Assembly (NCBI GenBank): GCA_037447655.1
Contig: JBBHKE010002075.1
Span: 236,081 to 292,729, forward strand
Reading direction: 5' to 3'
Source: Zygnema cylindricum
Lineage: Eukaryota > Streptophyta > Zygnematophyceae > Zygnematales > Zygnemataceae
DNA: 56,649 bases
The position numbers and the translations under genes were made by a program. Positions within the stretch are counted from its first letter, which is position 1; each line of letters opens with the position of its first letter. Of this stretch, positions 1 to 10,230 are shown one piece after another. The notes under the pieces are model-generated. The model had not been told where the DNA came from, made no database searches, and was given only the letters and a program-made list of their open reading frames with translations.

Positions 1-1140
1 CAACAGCAAGCCCCATCACCCACATATAATACATATCCAGAAGTACATCTCCTTATCGGAGCATCACCATAACTGGCATCACTCCAAGTAGTGATGTCAG
101 TATTCTCACCACCCAAATGCAACCATAGATCCCTAGTTCCTATCTAATATCTAAGGACTCTCTTAGCCGCCTCCTAATCTTTCTTAGTGGGAGCATTTAG
201 ACTTCTACTTATCACTCCTACAGCTGCAGCTAAATCCGGCCAAGTACAATTCATAAAATAGATTAGGCTTCCCACTACTTGCCTGTAAGGAATAGTCTGC
301 ATGAACTTCTGTTCTTCAGGACTTAATTCCACGTCTAAGACTATTACTCCTTCTTCCTCACTCCCCTCATTTCCCTTATTTAACTCCATTGGAGTTGTAC
401 AACTATTAGCTTTATCCATCTGAAATTTTTCCAGCATGTTCGCTATTGCTTCTTTTTGAGTCAATCTTATAATCTTTCTTTCTCGGTCTCTTTCTACTTG
501 AATTCCCAAAATATATTTTGCTTCCCCTTTATCCTTCATTTAAAATCTCCCGTTAAGATCGGTTTTCAGTTTATTAATTTTTTCCATTGGTTTACCTAAA
601 ACAAGCAAATCATCAACATAAATTGCAATAAATATAATACCTTCCTCATCTTCAAAAACTTAGATTAGAGCCTGTTTCAAACCGTAAAGGGATTTAATCA
701 GCCGGCATACCTTACTCTCCTCTCCTTCCTCCACAAATCCTTCGGGTTGTCGCATGAAGATCTCCTCTTCTAATTCTCCATGCAAAATGGTTGTGTTGAT
801 GTCTATCTGGTGCACCTCCATGTCTTCCGCTGCTGCTATACTGAGAAGTATGCGGACGGAGGGAAATCTGACCACCGGGGCAAAGGTTTCCTCGTAGTCG
901 ATTCCTTCTTTCTGTGTAAATCTTTTTGCCACTAATCGGGCTTTATAACGCTCAATGGTGTTATCCGAGTTCAGTTTTAATTTGAAAACCCACTTACAAC
1001 CGATTGGCTTTTGGTTAGGTGGACAGTCCACCAGCTCCCAAGTATCGGCTGCCATAATTGAGGCCATCTCCTCATTGATGGCTGTCTTCCACCGGTTCCT
1101 TTCTGGACAAGTCATCGCCTCTCCATAAGTTTGAGGTTCA
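1..1140 (-). pseudogene. copia element A reverse transcriptase and RNase H start
   Basis: The 660-1115 frame is the N-terminal copia RT (WELVDCP, GCKWVFKLK, YKARLVAKRFTQKEGIDYEETFAPV). Between 540 and 660 the catalytic YVDD box is intact (IYVDDLLVLGKP). The 174-539 frame is the RT C-terminus (KYILGIQVERD, YRQVVGSLIYF). At 1-135 an RNase H start is readable (TTWSDASYGDAPIRR, TSGYVLYVGDGACC). Stop codons split the parts, and the remainder lies off the left edge. Confidence 0.85.
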
Positions 1141-1369
1141 TCTTGATGAGATAGTTTTGTTACCTTGTTATTAACATGTTTTTCTTGTAATCTTTTGCTA
1201 CTTCTCCTTCCCCCCTCAAAATTTGTGGCCGAAATTGATGGTTCTCGTGGGTTCTTTCAAACAATCTCGGCTTCTCCCCTATCCCTTGTTTCCGAAGCAA
1301 TTTCCATCACGTCTTCCGCTTCGGGTAGAGTTGTCAGTGGAGTTTCCGCAGCCGAGTCATTTTCGTTCT

Positions 1370-2400
1370 AATTTGTACCTGCAAGAATGTCATCTTCTCT
1401 AAAACTTGGATAGTTAGGAAGCTCAAAGTCATCGGAATTTTCTGACTCAAATCTGATTTTTACTGACTTTGTATACTTGAAGGGATCCATAGACTTTCCT
1501 TCATCCATAACTACTAGATGTTTTACTAAGATTATATCTTCCCTTTTTAGATTGTAAACTCTATATCCTTTAACATCCTCATAATATCCTAATAAGTACC
1601 TCGGTTTTCCTTTAGGATCTAGCTTCTAATTAGACCGATGTTTATCTAGACTGAATACTTGACTACCGAAAACCTTTAAGTGAGATATGTCTGTTTTTCG
1701 GCCGGTCCATTTCTCATAAGGTGTTTGATCTTTTATAACTGAGGTAAGAACTCTATTTTTAGGTAATTAGCGTTGTTCATTGCTTCTACCCAAAATCTTT
1801 TTCCTATCTTCTTTCCGACAACAAACTTCTAGCACTATCACGCAGTGTCCTATTTAATCTTTCAGCTACCCCATTCTGTTCCGGGTTTTCTGGAACTGTC
1901 TTTTGGTGTTGAACTCCATAATCCCTCACAAAATCCTCAAACTGGTTAGAAGTATACTCTCCACCATTGTCACTCCTTACTCTCTTGATTGGAGTTTCAT
2001 GGAGTTTTTCGCTCCATGCTTTATATTGTCTAAAACAATCCTGAGCTTCTGACTTGTTTTTCAAAAAATACACCCTAGAATACCGAGACCAATCATCAAT
2101 GATAGTCATCATAAATCTCTTCCCCCCCGGTGAGGGCACTTTGGCCGGTCCCCAAATATCTGTGTGTACTAGATCTAGAATTTTTTCTCCCCTATAGGTG
2201 GCTGTTTTGGGAAAGGGCAATCTGTGTGCTTTACCTTGAGCACATCCACTACAATCATTTAGATTCTCACTCTCCCTCAACTGAATTCCTTACACCACTT
2301 CCATCTTTTTCATCTTTCTTAGCTTATCTAGATTCACATGCCCAAGCCTCTTTTGCCACATCATTATATCATGAACACCAGCATAATAAAGTTTCTTCTT
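1370..2400 (-). pseudogene. copia element A pre-integrase and integrase
   Basis: From about 2370 the minus strand shows the GAG-pre-integrase segment (WQKRLGHVNLDKL). After a stop, the 1804-2280 frame gives the integrase core with the three catalytic acidic residues: D in HTDIWGP, D in RSDNGGEY, and E of the EQNGVAERLNRT region. The degenerate C-terminal part and the linker to reverse transcriptase extend to about 1370 with several frame breaks. Integrase would join the DNA copy to the genome; this one is broken. Confidence 0.8.
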
Positions 2401-2414
2401 TTCATTGCTTAAAA

Positions 2415-3375
2415 TCAGCCTAAACATCCCTTGGCTACCTTTTTCAGCGGTGAAATAAACTTCCTCCTCAAAACTACCACTAAGACACCTTTCCTAGTGT
2501 TAGTATCAAAACCGTAATCATCTAATACAGACGTATAGATGAGGTTTTTGTTCAGCTCCGGAATAAACAATACATCGGAGAATGTAACTATGGATGTCTT
2601 TCCTTCTACCAATACTTTCAGATCTTCCGATCCTACAAGGGTAGTAGTGACTATCCTCCCCTCCCCGTACTCTATCTCTACGGTGGGAATCTTTCTTATC
2701 TTAGTGAACATGTGTTTATCCTAACACATGTGCATGGAGGCACCTGAATCTACATTCCAGCTTGCTTCACCTTTCAATCCACCTAAAGCACACTTCTGCT
2801 TTCGTGGAATTCCTACCTCGTTTGTCGCTTCCAACACCTCATCCAATAGGAGCTCATCGTCCTCGTCTTCGGATTCCACCTCGTGTACCTGTGTCACAAG
2901 GGCCTTTTTCTTTCCTCTCGGGGTTCCACCGGTCTGCCCCTCCTTTAACCCATGCTCGGTTAGCTTAGTGCACTCGGCCTTATAGTGCCCTGGTTTCTTA
3001 CAAAAATGACATAAACCTTTGGGAGCCCTTGGTCCGAACTCGTCGGTCTGATTTTTCTGCTCCCTCCCCCCATAGTTTGCGACTGGTTTCCGGGAATCCT
3101 TGTTCCTCCAATCGGTCGCAGTTGCCAAGGCTTGGCCACTATTTCCTCCCTTTCGGATCTCAATCGTATTCTCCCAAACGAGAATCATCCCTACCACTGA
3201 GTTCCATATCCACCTTGAGTCCGGCAAGTCCTGCACACGATTGAGTATGTTCTCGAACTCATCGGGTAGCTTCATCAGTAGACAGTTAACCTTTTCTTTT
3301 TCACTAAAATCTTTTCCAATACTCTCTAGCTCCATGAAAAGTGTAGCAAGCTTATTGCAAAAATCCAACATCTTC
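2415..3375 (-). pseudogene. copia element A gag C-terminus and protease
   Basis: The 2721-3371 frame holds the gag C-terminal half (LDFCNKL and MKLPDEFENIL match element D), a CCHC zinc knuckle (CHFCKKPGHYKAEC), and the start of the aspartic protease with its DSG triad near the end (VDSGASMHMC). A stop follows. The protease continues at 2711-2415, where a typical VLFIPELNKNL-type segment is visible. The zinc knuckle binds genomic RNA and the protease cleaves the polyprotein. The break between the frames makes this copy non-functional. Confidence 0.82.
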
Positions 3376-4406
3376 TGTAGAAATAAAAGGTTATTTTAGT
3401 ATTTTCTAGGTTTTGCAAAATGCAGAAAAGAAGCCGAGGCAGTCTGCCTCTAACTCTCTCTTCAACTCCCACACTTGTCGTAGTCACTGAAGGTTGAAGA
3501 GGGAGCTAGAGCCATGGCTGCCTATGCTGATTAGAGATAGAGTTACGGGTTGTAGATTTTGGTAGATTTACCAAAATAGAAACTGACCGGCCCTGGATTT
3601 GAACCTGGTACCTACCGTCCGTCAACATAGCCGGTAGCCTTAGCCAGTTAGTCTGGCATCATGGTTGGACATATAGGGTTTCCTAATTATTTAGATGTTA
3701 ACACGTAGCCTATTTTCATTCAACGGAATATTTAGACATAGATACAGTTGTAATGTACGGCCACGGAACTTCTTAAACGGATACCGCGCATTTTGTTTCG
3801 AAGGCGAAACAAATAGTGCGCAAGTATTTATGACGGCCACGATTGTAATCCGACTTCATCGGACGGCCACGAAGCATGCCGAGATCGCGGAATGAGTTTT
3901 CGGCGGTTTATGGTCGAGGTCACATCAATTGCCACGTGGCACAATCACATTGGATTTCGGCATCTTTGGGGATTCCGAGAACTAATCCAAAAATGACATG
4001 TGTCGACTTGTTGGCCATGTTGTACAATGGCCGTACACAAAGTACATCGGCACATGTACCTTTATGTACGATACACTCTTATGATTGGTGCCGTACTTCA
4101 GTAGATAGAGTTTTAGAGAGAGATAGGACTTAGAAACTTTTGATAGATTAGACCATCGCTCCCAGAGAGCTCCTGTACAAAAGGTCAACTTTGACTCTTT
4201 ATAACTTACTGCTCAGGGGAGCAAATTCAGAGATTCTTTTTGCTATAGACTCAGGGGAGTCTTGCCTTTACAGGGGTGAAGGTGGTCAGAGTTTTTGTCT
4301 GCTAGGGTGGCAGTTATTCTTGCTGAAACACAAAGGGGTCAGGGTTATCCTAGAGGCTTCGTGTGAGCTGCCTACTTTGAGGTCCTATGGAGGTCTTAGA
4401 GTTTCA
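3376..4406 (+). mobile_element. Solo LTR of the element A/D copia family
   Basis: It begins TGTAGAAAT at 3376 and ends GTTTCA at 4406. The 5-bp word TCTTC flanks it exactly (3371-3375 and 4407-4411), a perfect target-site duplication. It interrupts the minus-strand gag of element A: the gag matches element D up to 4412 and resumes at 3375. Its internal sequence matches LTR 4924-5974 in inverted orientation. It carries no internal region, so it arose by LTR-LTR recombination. The 3' end again contains an ATG. Confidence 0.9.
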
Positions 4407-4411
4407 TCTTC

Positions 4412-4943
4412 CCCCTTTGTATACATACTCCTTAACTTTCTGATTAGCAAACTGTTGTTGCTGAATCGTACCACTTCTGTACATCTCTATGAGAGCCATC
4501 TAAAGATCGGATGCCCTTTCTACCTGCAAATGAGGACATGCAAGTCCTTTAGTAAGATGGCGGAGGATGAAGTGCTTTGCCCCCATATTGTAGAAGTCCT
4601 AGGTATCAGTATCATTCTCCTCGTTCCTCGGAATAGGTGACATGAATGCCAAACCAATTGCTATTGGTGTGGTCATCTCCTTCTCGTTTCCTTTGTCCAC
4701 TACCTCTCTTTCCTTTGTCTCCTCCGTTGATGATGGATCTACATATCTAGTGAATCTGCCTCCTGTTAATCCTGGAGGTATCCCAAGACTGGATGGGCGC
4801 CTCACCTGTCGAGTGATTATTCCCCAAAACCGTTTCTCACATAGAGCTCCTATCATCATACTTTCCCAGTATATGAAGCCAGCTCCATTAAATATGGGCA
4901 CCCTAGATGGTGGGCCCATAACCTGCAAATCTGTAACCTCCAT
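4412..4943 (-). pseudogene. copia element A gag, N-terminal part
   Basis: The frame opens with an ATG inside the LTR at 4943 and reads through the primer site into VMGPPSRVP, then a copia gag-like start with YWESMM. The same start occurs in element D at about 30970 (VMGPPSRVP, YWEFTM), which supports the frame. Downstream matches to element D gag continue to a KEYVYKG motif near 4420 but need frame changes and cross stops. The gag is interrupted here by the solo LTR and resumes at 3375. Nucleocapsid precursor of a dead element. Confidence 0.7.
4909..4923 (-). other. Primer-binding site (initiator tRNA-Met anticodon arm)
   Basis: Immediately after the LTR terminal CA the minus strand reads GGTTATGGGCCCACC. 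That is complementary to the anticodon stem-loop of plant initiator tRNA-Met (GGTGGGCCCATAACC), not to a tRNA 3' end. Drosophila copia uses the same kind of internal half-tRNA primer. The site is in frame with gag and encodes part of the Val-Met-Gly-Pro-Pro stretch. Confidence 0.75.
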
Positions 4944-5974
4944 AGGTCCTCAGAGTAAGCAGCTCACACGAAGCCTCTAGGATAACCTTGACCCCTTTTT
5001 CTTTCAGCACGAATAACCGCCACCCTGGCAAACAAAAACTCTGACCACCTTCACTCCTATGAAGGCAAGACTCCTTTGAGTCTATAGCATAAAGATTCCC
5101 TGAATTTGCTTCCCTGAGCAGTAAGTTATGGAGTGTCAAAGTTTGACCTTTTGTACATAAGCTCTGTGAGAGAGAGGGTCCTATCTACCAAGTTTTTCTA
5201 AGTCTTATCTCTCTCTAAAACTCTATCTACTGATGTACGGCACCAATCATATTGCTGTACCGTACATAAAATTACAACTGCCGGTGTACTTTATGTACGA
5301 ACATTGTACGACATGAAAAAATGTCGACACATGTCATTTCTGGATTCGTTTTCGTAATCCCTGGATATGCCGAAATCCAATGTCGTGGTGCCACGTGTCA
5401 TCCGATGTGGCGGCGACCATAAATCGCCGAAATCTTCTTCCGCGATCTTGGCATTCATTATGGCCGTCCGATTGAATGCCGATTTCAATCGTAGTCGTCA
5501 TAAATAGTTGTGATGTATTTGTTTCGCTATCGAAACAAATGCGCGGTACTTATTTATTCTTCGTACTCGTAATCCGTACTTTTATAACTCAATCTATGTA
5601 CCCCGTATATAGTTTGTTGTTAAATAAATTAGTCTACATGTTAACGTTTAAATACGTAATACACTCTATATCACTTACCACTAATCCTAGACTAAATGGA
5701 TTAGGTTACCGGCTGCCGGAGGCGTTTCCTATCCGTAGGTACCTGGATCAAATTCTCTAGGCGACAACTACATTTTAGTAAATTAACTACTTTACTACCC
5801 CATAAATCTCTGGATAGCATAGGCAGCCATGACACTAGTTTCCTCTCCAACTTCTCAGTGACTGCAACAAGTGTGAGAGTTGGAGAGAGAAGTTAGAGTC
5901 AAACTGCCTCGGCTTCTCTTTCTACACTTTTATTTTAGACCTAGAAAATACTAAAAGATCCATCAATTTCTACA
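4924..5974 (-). repeat. 5' LTR of copia element A
   Basis: This LTR of about 1,050 bp begins TGTAGAAATTG at 5974 (minus strand) and ends in CA at 4924, directly against the primer-binding site. It is the same family as the solo LTR 3376-4406 and the LTR pair 29838-30989 and 32999-34183. The start is shared (TGTWGAAATTGATG, then a TATTTTCTAGG motif). An ATG near its 3' end opens the gag frame inside the LTR. Because the solo LTR is in the opposite orientation, 3376-4406 and 4924-5974 form a long inverted repeat. Confidence 0.85.
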
Positions 5975-5977
5975 AGT

Positions 5978-7750
5978 GTAGGTAGAGGTTTTGAAAGTAG
6001 TGGAATCCATAATGTAAATACCTCGGATTCCCCGGATCTAAATTTGTTCCGAGGAAGAGGGGGTATTAGAGGAAATTTTAGAGGAAGAGGTAGAGGAAGA
6101 AGTCAAAATGTTGGATTTAATAGAAGTCAATTTGATAAATCTAACACCTCTAACGTGACTTGTTTCAAATGTGATAAGGTTGGGCATTTTGCAGCCGAGT
6201 GCCCGGATAAGGAGAAGAGGTGCAATATTTGTCATAAGTGGGGACATGTGAGTTCTCATTGTTTCCAACGAGAAGGCAAAAATTCTTCCTTTTATGACAA
6301 TCGAGGACATGGACGAGGACGTGGCCGAGGACGCGGACGCGGTCGTGGCCAATTAAGAGGATTCGGTTACCAAGGAAACTATACGAAATTTGAAAAAGAC
6401 TTTGATGAGCGATATTACAATTTGACTATTTTATTGGACGAGAAAACCGGAGCAATTTTGAATTCGGCTTCTAGTGATCATTGTGTAAAAGATTGGATTA
6501 TTGATACCGGCGCAACTCACCACGTGTGTACGGATTTAAGTTTATTTTCGGATACAAGGAAGCTTACGGTTCCAAAGAATGTCACGGTTGCGAGTGGACA
6601 TATGATTCCGGTGGACACGGTTGGAACGGTCCGAATTGATTTACCGGTGAGAGATAAATTTGGAAATGTTAGAGTGCATAAAGCTAAGTTGAATGATGCT
6701 TTGTTTATTCCTAATGGAGTGGTGAATTTGGTTAGTGTTCCTCAAATTCAAAAGGCCGGAGGTAGAGTTATTTCTTTGGAGGATTTTAGAATCATGATTA
6801 AAAGTAAGGAAGGAATTCAAATTGGGGAAGGATTTGTGTCGGATAATTTGGTTAGTAAGTTAATTTGGAAACGGCCGGTTAAAGAGGAACCTTCTATGCT
6901 TTCAGTGGAGATGGAGAAAGGCGACCTTAGCCTTTGGCAACATCGGTTATGCCACACTTCGGAGGAAAACATTAAAAGGATGATTAAGAATTCTTCCGTG
7001 AGAGGTTTGGAATTGGCGACCGGAGAAAAGGTGAATGGATGTAATGGTTGTAGCAAAGGGAAGCAAATGAGGAAACCTCATCCTGTCAAAAATGTAAAAT
7101 TTCGAGCAAGTCAACCTTTGGAACTTATTCATGTGGATCTATGTGGACCTATTAAGCCGAGGAGTCTTGGGGGAAATAAATATATTTTTGTGATTGTTGA
7201 TGATTTTTCTCGTAAGAGTTGGGTGTATCTTTTGAAAAGGAAGTCGGAGGCTTTGGATTATTTTAAGAAGTTTGTTGTGATGGCTGAAAGGGAATCGGAC
7301 AGGAAATTGAAAGCCGTGAGGTCGGATAATGGTGGAGAATTTATTGCATTTAAGGAGTTTTGTGAAGAGCGGGGAATCAAGCAACAATTTACCGCCGCTT
7401 ATTCACCCGAATCTAATGGAGTGGCCGAAAGGAAAAACAGGACGTTGCAAGAAATGGTGCGTGCGATGCTTCATAGCACGAATCACAATGCTTTGCTTTG
7501 GGGAGAAGCCATTGTCACGGCAAACTATGTGTGTAATCAAAGATTGACTTCGATTTCTGGCGAGAAGACGCCTCAAGAACTTTGGAGTGGACAGGTTCCG
7601 TTTGTAGGACATTTAAGAATTTGGGGTTGCCGGGCGACCGTATATATTGACCGAAACAAACGGACCGGCAAGTTTAGTCCACGAAGTTGTAGTGGAATTT
7701 TTGTCGGATATAGTGCGAATTCAAACAATACCGAATCTTCAATCCTGTGA
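5978..7750 (+). pseudogene. copia element C gag-protease-integrase frame
   Basis: The frame is open from the A/C junction; no ATG is visible because the gag start has been displaced. In order: Arg-Gly-rich patch, two CCHC zinc knuckles (CFKCDKVGHFAAEC and CNICHKWGHVSSHC), a second RGRGRG patch near 6310-6350, aspartic protease (WIIDTGATHHVC), pre-integrase (LWQHRLCHTSEENI), and integrase with HVDLCGP, RSDNGGEF and ESNGVAERKNRT. A one-base loss near 7728 shifts the frame and ends it at 7750; the sense continues at 7747-8184. Two zinc knuckles distinguish it from element A. Confidence 0.88.
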
Positions 7751-8184
7751 CGCAGAACGTAGTGGAGTCACGGAATGTTGACTTCCACGAGAATTTAAAG
7801 GCGGCCATGGAATATTCGAACGACAAGGAGCGAAGCTTGGATTTTGAAGAAGAAAACAGTTTGGAAGAGTTCGAAGTGGCGGATTCGTCTGATGAGGAAA
7901 ACGATTATTATGAGACTCCAAAACGGAAACCGAAATTTGGTAAAGTTTCAAATTCTGATAAATTTGATTTGGAATCCAATTTGAGTGATGATAAGTCTGA
8001 GAGTTCAAAATTATCTTTGAAAAGTCAAAATACTGAAAAGAGTTTGCCATCAATTTCTGAAAAGAGTGAAAAGAATGTAATGGAAGAAGAAGTGATTGTT
8101 AGGAGAAGTAATCGAGAGAATAAGGGAAAAACACATGAGAGACTAAGTCTTCAAATGAAAGCTAGTGATAAATCCTCACATTGA
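7747..8184 (+). pseudogene. copia element C integrase C-terminal extension
   Basis: This is the continuation of the polyprotein after the frameshift. It starts with VVESRNVDFHENLK, aligned with EESRNVNFHVDFK of element E, then an acidic and serine-rich linker, and ends near VRRSNRENKGK (VLRRSTRENRGK in E). In element E the reverse transcriptase follows this point; here a stop at 8182-8184 is followed directly by the polypurine tract. The RT and RNase H have therefore been deleted. Confidence 0.75.
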
Positions 8185-8720
8185 GAAGGGGAATGTTAGG
8201 ATTGCAATGTGGGATCTTGCTAATGTTGGTTCGTTTTTAGTGAGCGTCAGTTTTGTCGCGCGTCACGTCGCGCATTAAGTTTCGTTTCATTAGTACTTTT
8301 GGTTTCGTTTGATTAAGTGTGAACCGGCAAGTCTATTTCGTTTATACGGGACTTTTAGTATTTTGGTTCTAGCAGTTTCGTTTCACGTAGGTTAAGCTGT
8401 ACTTTAAGAATTGTACTTCTAGACGTTTAGTTTTGAGTAGTTTCAGTTTGCGTCGTACTTTATTTTCGTCCAAGTACATGTGACGTTTCTAAAATTAGAT
8501 TTATAGATATAATCTGTGACAAAGTAAAAATGCTAGCCAGTGAGGGAATTAAAAACTACTAAGAAATTATTGTAGAATTAATGTGTGAGAATTAGTGTGA
8601 GTTTCCTCTTCTGAATGTCTCTATCTATGTTCATGAGGATTTAATGTATGTGAGCTGGTTGATATTTGATGTGAGATAAATTCGCTTCCGCATTGTAATT
8701 TGTCAACTTCTGCGCATTTC
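8183..8720 (+). repeat. Polypurine tract and 3' LTR of element C
   Basis: GAGAAGGGGAA at 8183-8193 is followed by TGTTAGGATTG at 8194, the pattern of a polypurine tract joined to an LTR start. Element E has the equivalent GAAGAGGGGGAA then TGTTACGATTC. The right boundary is uncertain: candidates ending in CA lie near 8705-8718, just before the intron relic at about 8748. No target duplication can be tested because the 5' end is outside the window. Confidence 0.65.
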
Positions 8721-8747
8721 GATTGGTTTTTCGATCTTTTCAAATAC

Positions 8748-9220
8748 GCTCCTTTTCTCACTTCTCTCCCTCCTTTCATCCCTTTCGTCCCCTATCTCTC
8801 TCCATTTCCCCAAAATTTTGCTTTGAAATGTGTTTCATAGTCGGGTGTCCTTTTTGTTGCGATGGGCATTTGAAGAGATTCTTGGGCCTCGGCTGAAGAG
8901 GGCAGTGGCAAGAGACAATTGAGGGAGAGGAGAGGAGAGAGGAATAAAAGATAGAGTCGGAAAATATTGAGACATGCCCGCAATGAATAATTCGTCTTTT
9001 TCTTAAGGGTCTTAAGGGGTGGGGTGAGGAGGTGCTGAGTGATTTCGATCGGTGGGCAAAGAGGATTTTAAGGGGAAAATAAGTTTTTTCAGAGTGGTGG
9101 TTGGGGGAAAAGATTCACCTCCTCCCTTCATGACCCATTTTTCCACCTTCGTTCCCCCTCTTGCGACCTCATTTTTGGCCCCCTCTCCCGCCCTCTTGCC
9201 ATGATAGCGCAAGCACAAGG
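8748..9220 (+). other. Relic of LRR-gene intron 2 (third copy)
   Basis: This stretch aligns, gap for gap, with intron 2 of the plus-strand LRR gene at about 52500-52970. Shared landmarks: GTCGGGTG followed by TTTGTTGCGA, GGGCCT and GGC near 8890, GGGGTG and GAGGAG near 9017, and the TTTTCAGAGTGGTGG region near 9088. The minus-strand gene has the same intron at 37610-38409. The flanking exons are missing, replaced by LTR sequence on both sides. It marks a third paralogue destroyed by retrotransposon insertions. Confidence 0.65.
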
Positions 9221-9234
9221 GCATTTGAAAAAAT

Positions 9235-9821
9235 TGTCTATGAAAGGATCGATAATAAATTATGAGCTCACTAACAAACACTTATAGCAGCAGAAGCATT
9301 CAAAATTTAAAATATTACATCAACATTGAAGAGACATTTTAGAAAATTCTCACATTAATATAAAACTCTAATTACAATCTTTTTCTATCTCTTATATTAC
9401 TTCATATAATCCTCTAATTTCTCATCAATTGATTATCACACAGTCATGCTGTCCCTTAAATACAATACCAGCCATGGCGTGACACGTGTGAGGGTGCGCG
9501 TGTGAGCGTGCGCCGCGAAGAAGCCTCCAGAAATCTGTCACCTGTTTGCAGATTAGACTAAAAAACTCTTATTCTCACTAAGGGCTGAAACATAGCAAAA
9601 CCACAAGCTTGGACGAAAGTACTAGACAAAACTAGAAGTACTATCTTACTATATTAGACGTACCACAATCTAGACGCGAAACGAAACGACAAATTCATTT
9701 CGCGAAACCTATAAAACTTACATGTAACTGAACTTTTGGTACATTCTAGAAAGTACAGTTTTTCTTTCGCGAAATCAAACTGATTTTCGCGTGCGTACGA
9801 TTCTTTCAATGAATCGTAACA
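9235..9821 (-). repeat. 3' LTR of element E
   Basis: Minus-strand start TGTTACGATTC at 9821 follows the polypurine tract GAAGAGGGGGAA. The LTR reads to about 9235, where CATAGACA gives a TG...CA end of roughly 587 bp. The left boundary is inferred from the CA dinucleotide and from the end of the intron relic. It contains an ACACGTGT box and a GTATTTAAGG TATA-like word near 9460. Confidence 0.65.
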
Positions 9822-9851
9822 TTCCCCCTCTTCATTGAAGAATCGTCACTT

Positions 9852-10230
9852 TTACAACAACCCTAATTTAGGTCGCCCTCTTAGAAGTACATCAAACGTC
9901 GCCGCCTTAGTGAGCATATCGGCAGCTTCCTCAAGTGTCAAAACATACAAAAATTCCACTTCTTTAGCCGCAACCAAATCTCGTACAAAATGCCATTGGA
10001 TCCGTATATGTTTAGTGCGCTTATGAAATACGGGATTTTTCACAAGTGCCATCGACTTCATACTATCCGCAAAAATTTTTAAACATCCAATCGAAAATCC
10101 ATGTTTGCCTAACATTTCCTTTATCCATATTGATGCCTTGCTTGCGTGGCATGCCGCCATATACTCGGCCTCCGTTGAACTTAGTGCCACGGTTGGTTGC
10201 AAACGGGAACTCCACGAAATCGCCGCTCAA
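9852..10230 (-). pseudogene. copia element E RNase H
   Basis: The frame shows the copia RNase H signature VALSSTEAEYMAA followed by SIWIKEML, HIRIQWHFVRD and the terminal ADMLTKAA. It ends just before the polypurine tract. The core is joined to the RT frame (10227-11168) through a frame change near 10230, so the polyprotein is broken here. RNase H degrades the RNA strand during reverse transcription. Confidence 0.82.

Larger units (their letters stand above)
1..5974 (-). mobile_element. Ty1/copia retrotransposon A, left end outside window
   Basis: Read on the minus strand the order is 5' LTR (4924-5974), primer site, gag, protease, integrase, reverse transcriptase and RNase H start, which is the Ty1/copia order. 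The 3' LTR lies left of the window. It sits inside the gag region of the oppositely oriented element C, whose reading resumes at 5975. A solo LTR (3376-4406) is inserted in its gag. Several stop codons and frame breaks show it is inactive. RNase H, at the extreme left, is cut off by the window. Confidence 0.88.
5975..8720 (+). mobile_element. Ty1/copia retrotransposon C, internally deleted, 5' part off window
   Basis: It contains the gag C-terminus, protease and integrase, then a polypurine tract (8183-8193) and an LTR start, with no reverse transcriptase or RNase H between. Its gag is cut at 5974/5975 by the LTR of element A, so the 5' end should lie beyond the other end of A, left of the window. 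It belongs to the same lineage as element E: the integrase C-termini share LTANY/VTANY, IWGCRATVY and GIFVGYS motifs. It could only move by using proteins from another element. Confidence 0.8.

Noticed and set aside
3565-3665. Possible real tRNA gene
   Set aside because: Only a B box and a partial A box are present; I found no complete acceptor or anticodon arms, and it lies within an LTR.
4191-4640. 149-codon plus-strand frame
   Set aside because: It is partly the solo LTR and partly the antisense of gag of element A; no protein family is visible.
6038-6352. Minus-strand frame opposite the gag zinc knuckles (and others opposite 6817-8053)
   Set aside because: Shadows of the copia polyprotein; the plus-strand frame has the conserved motifs.
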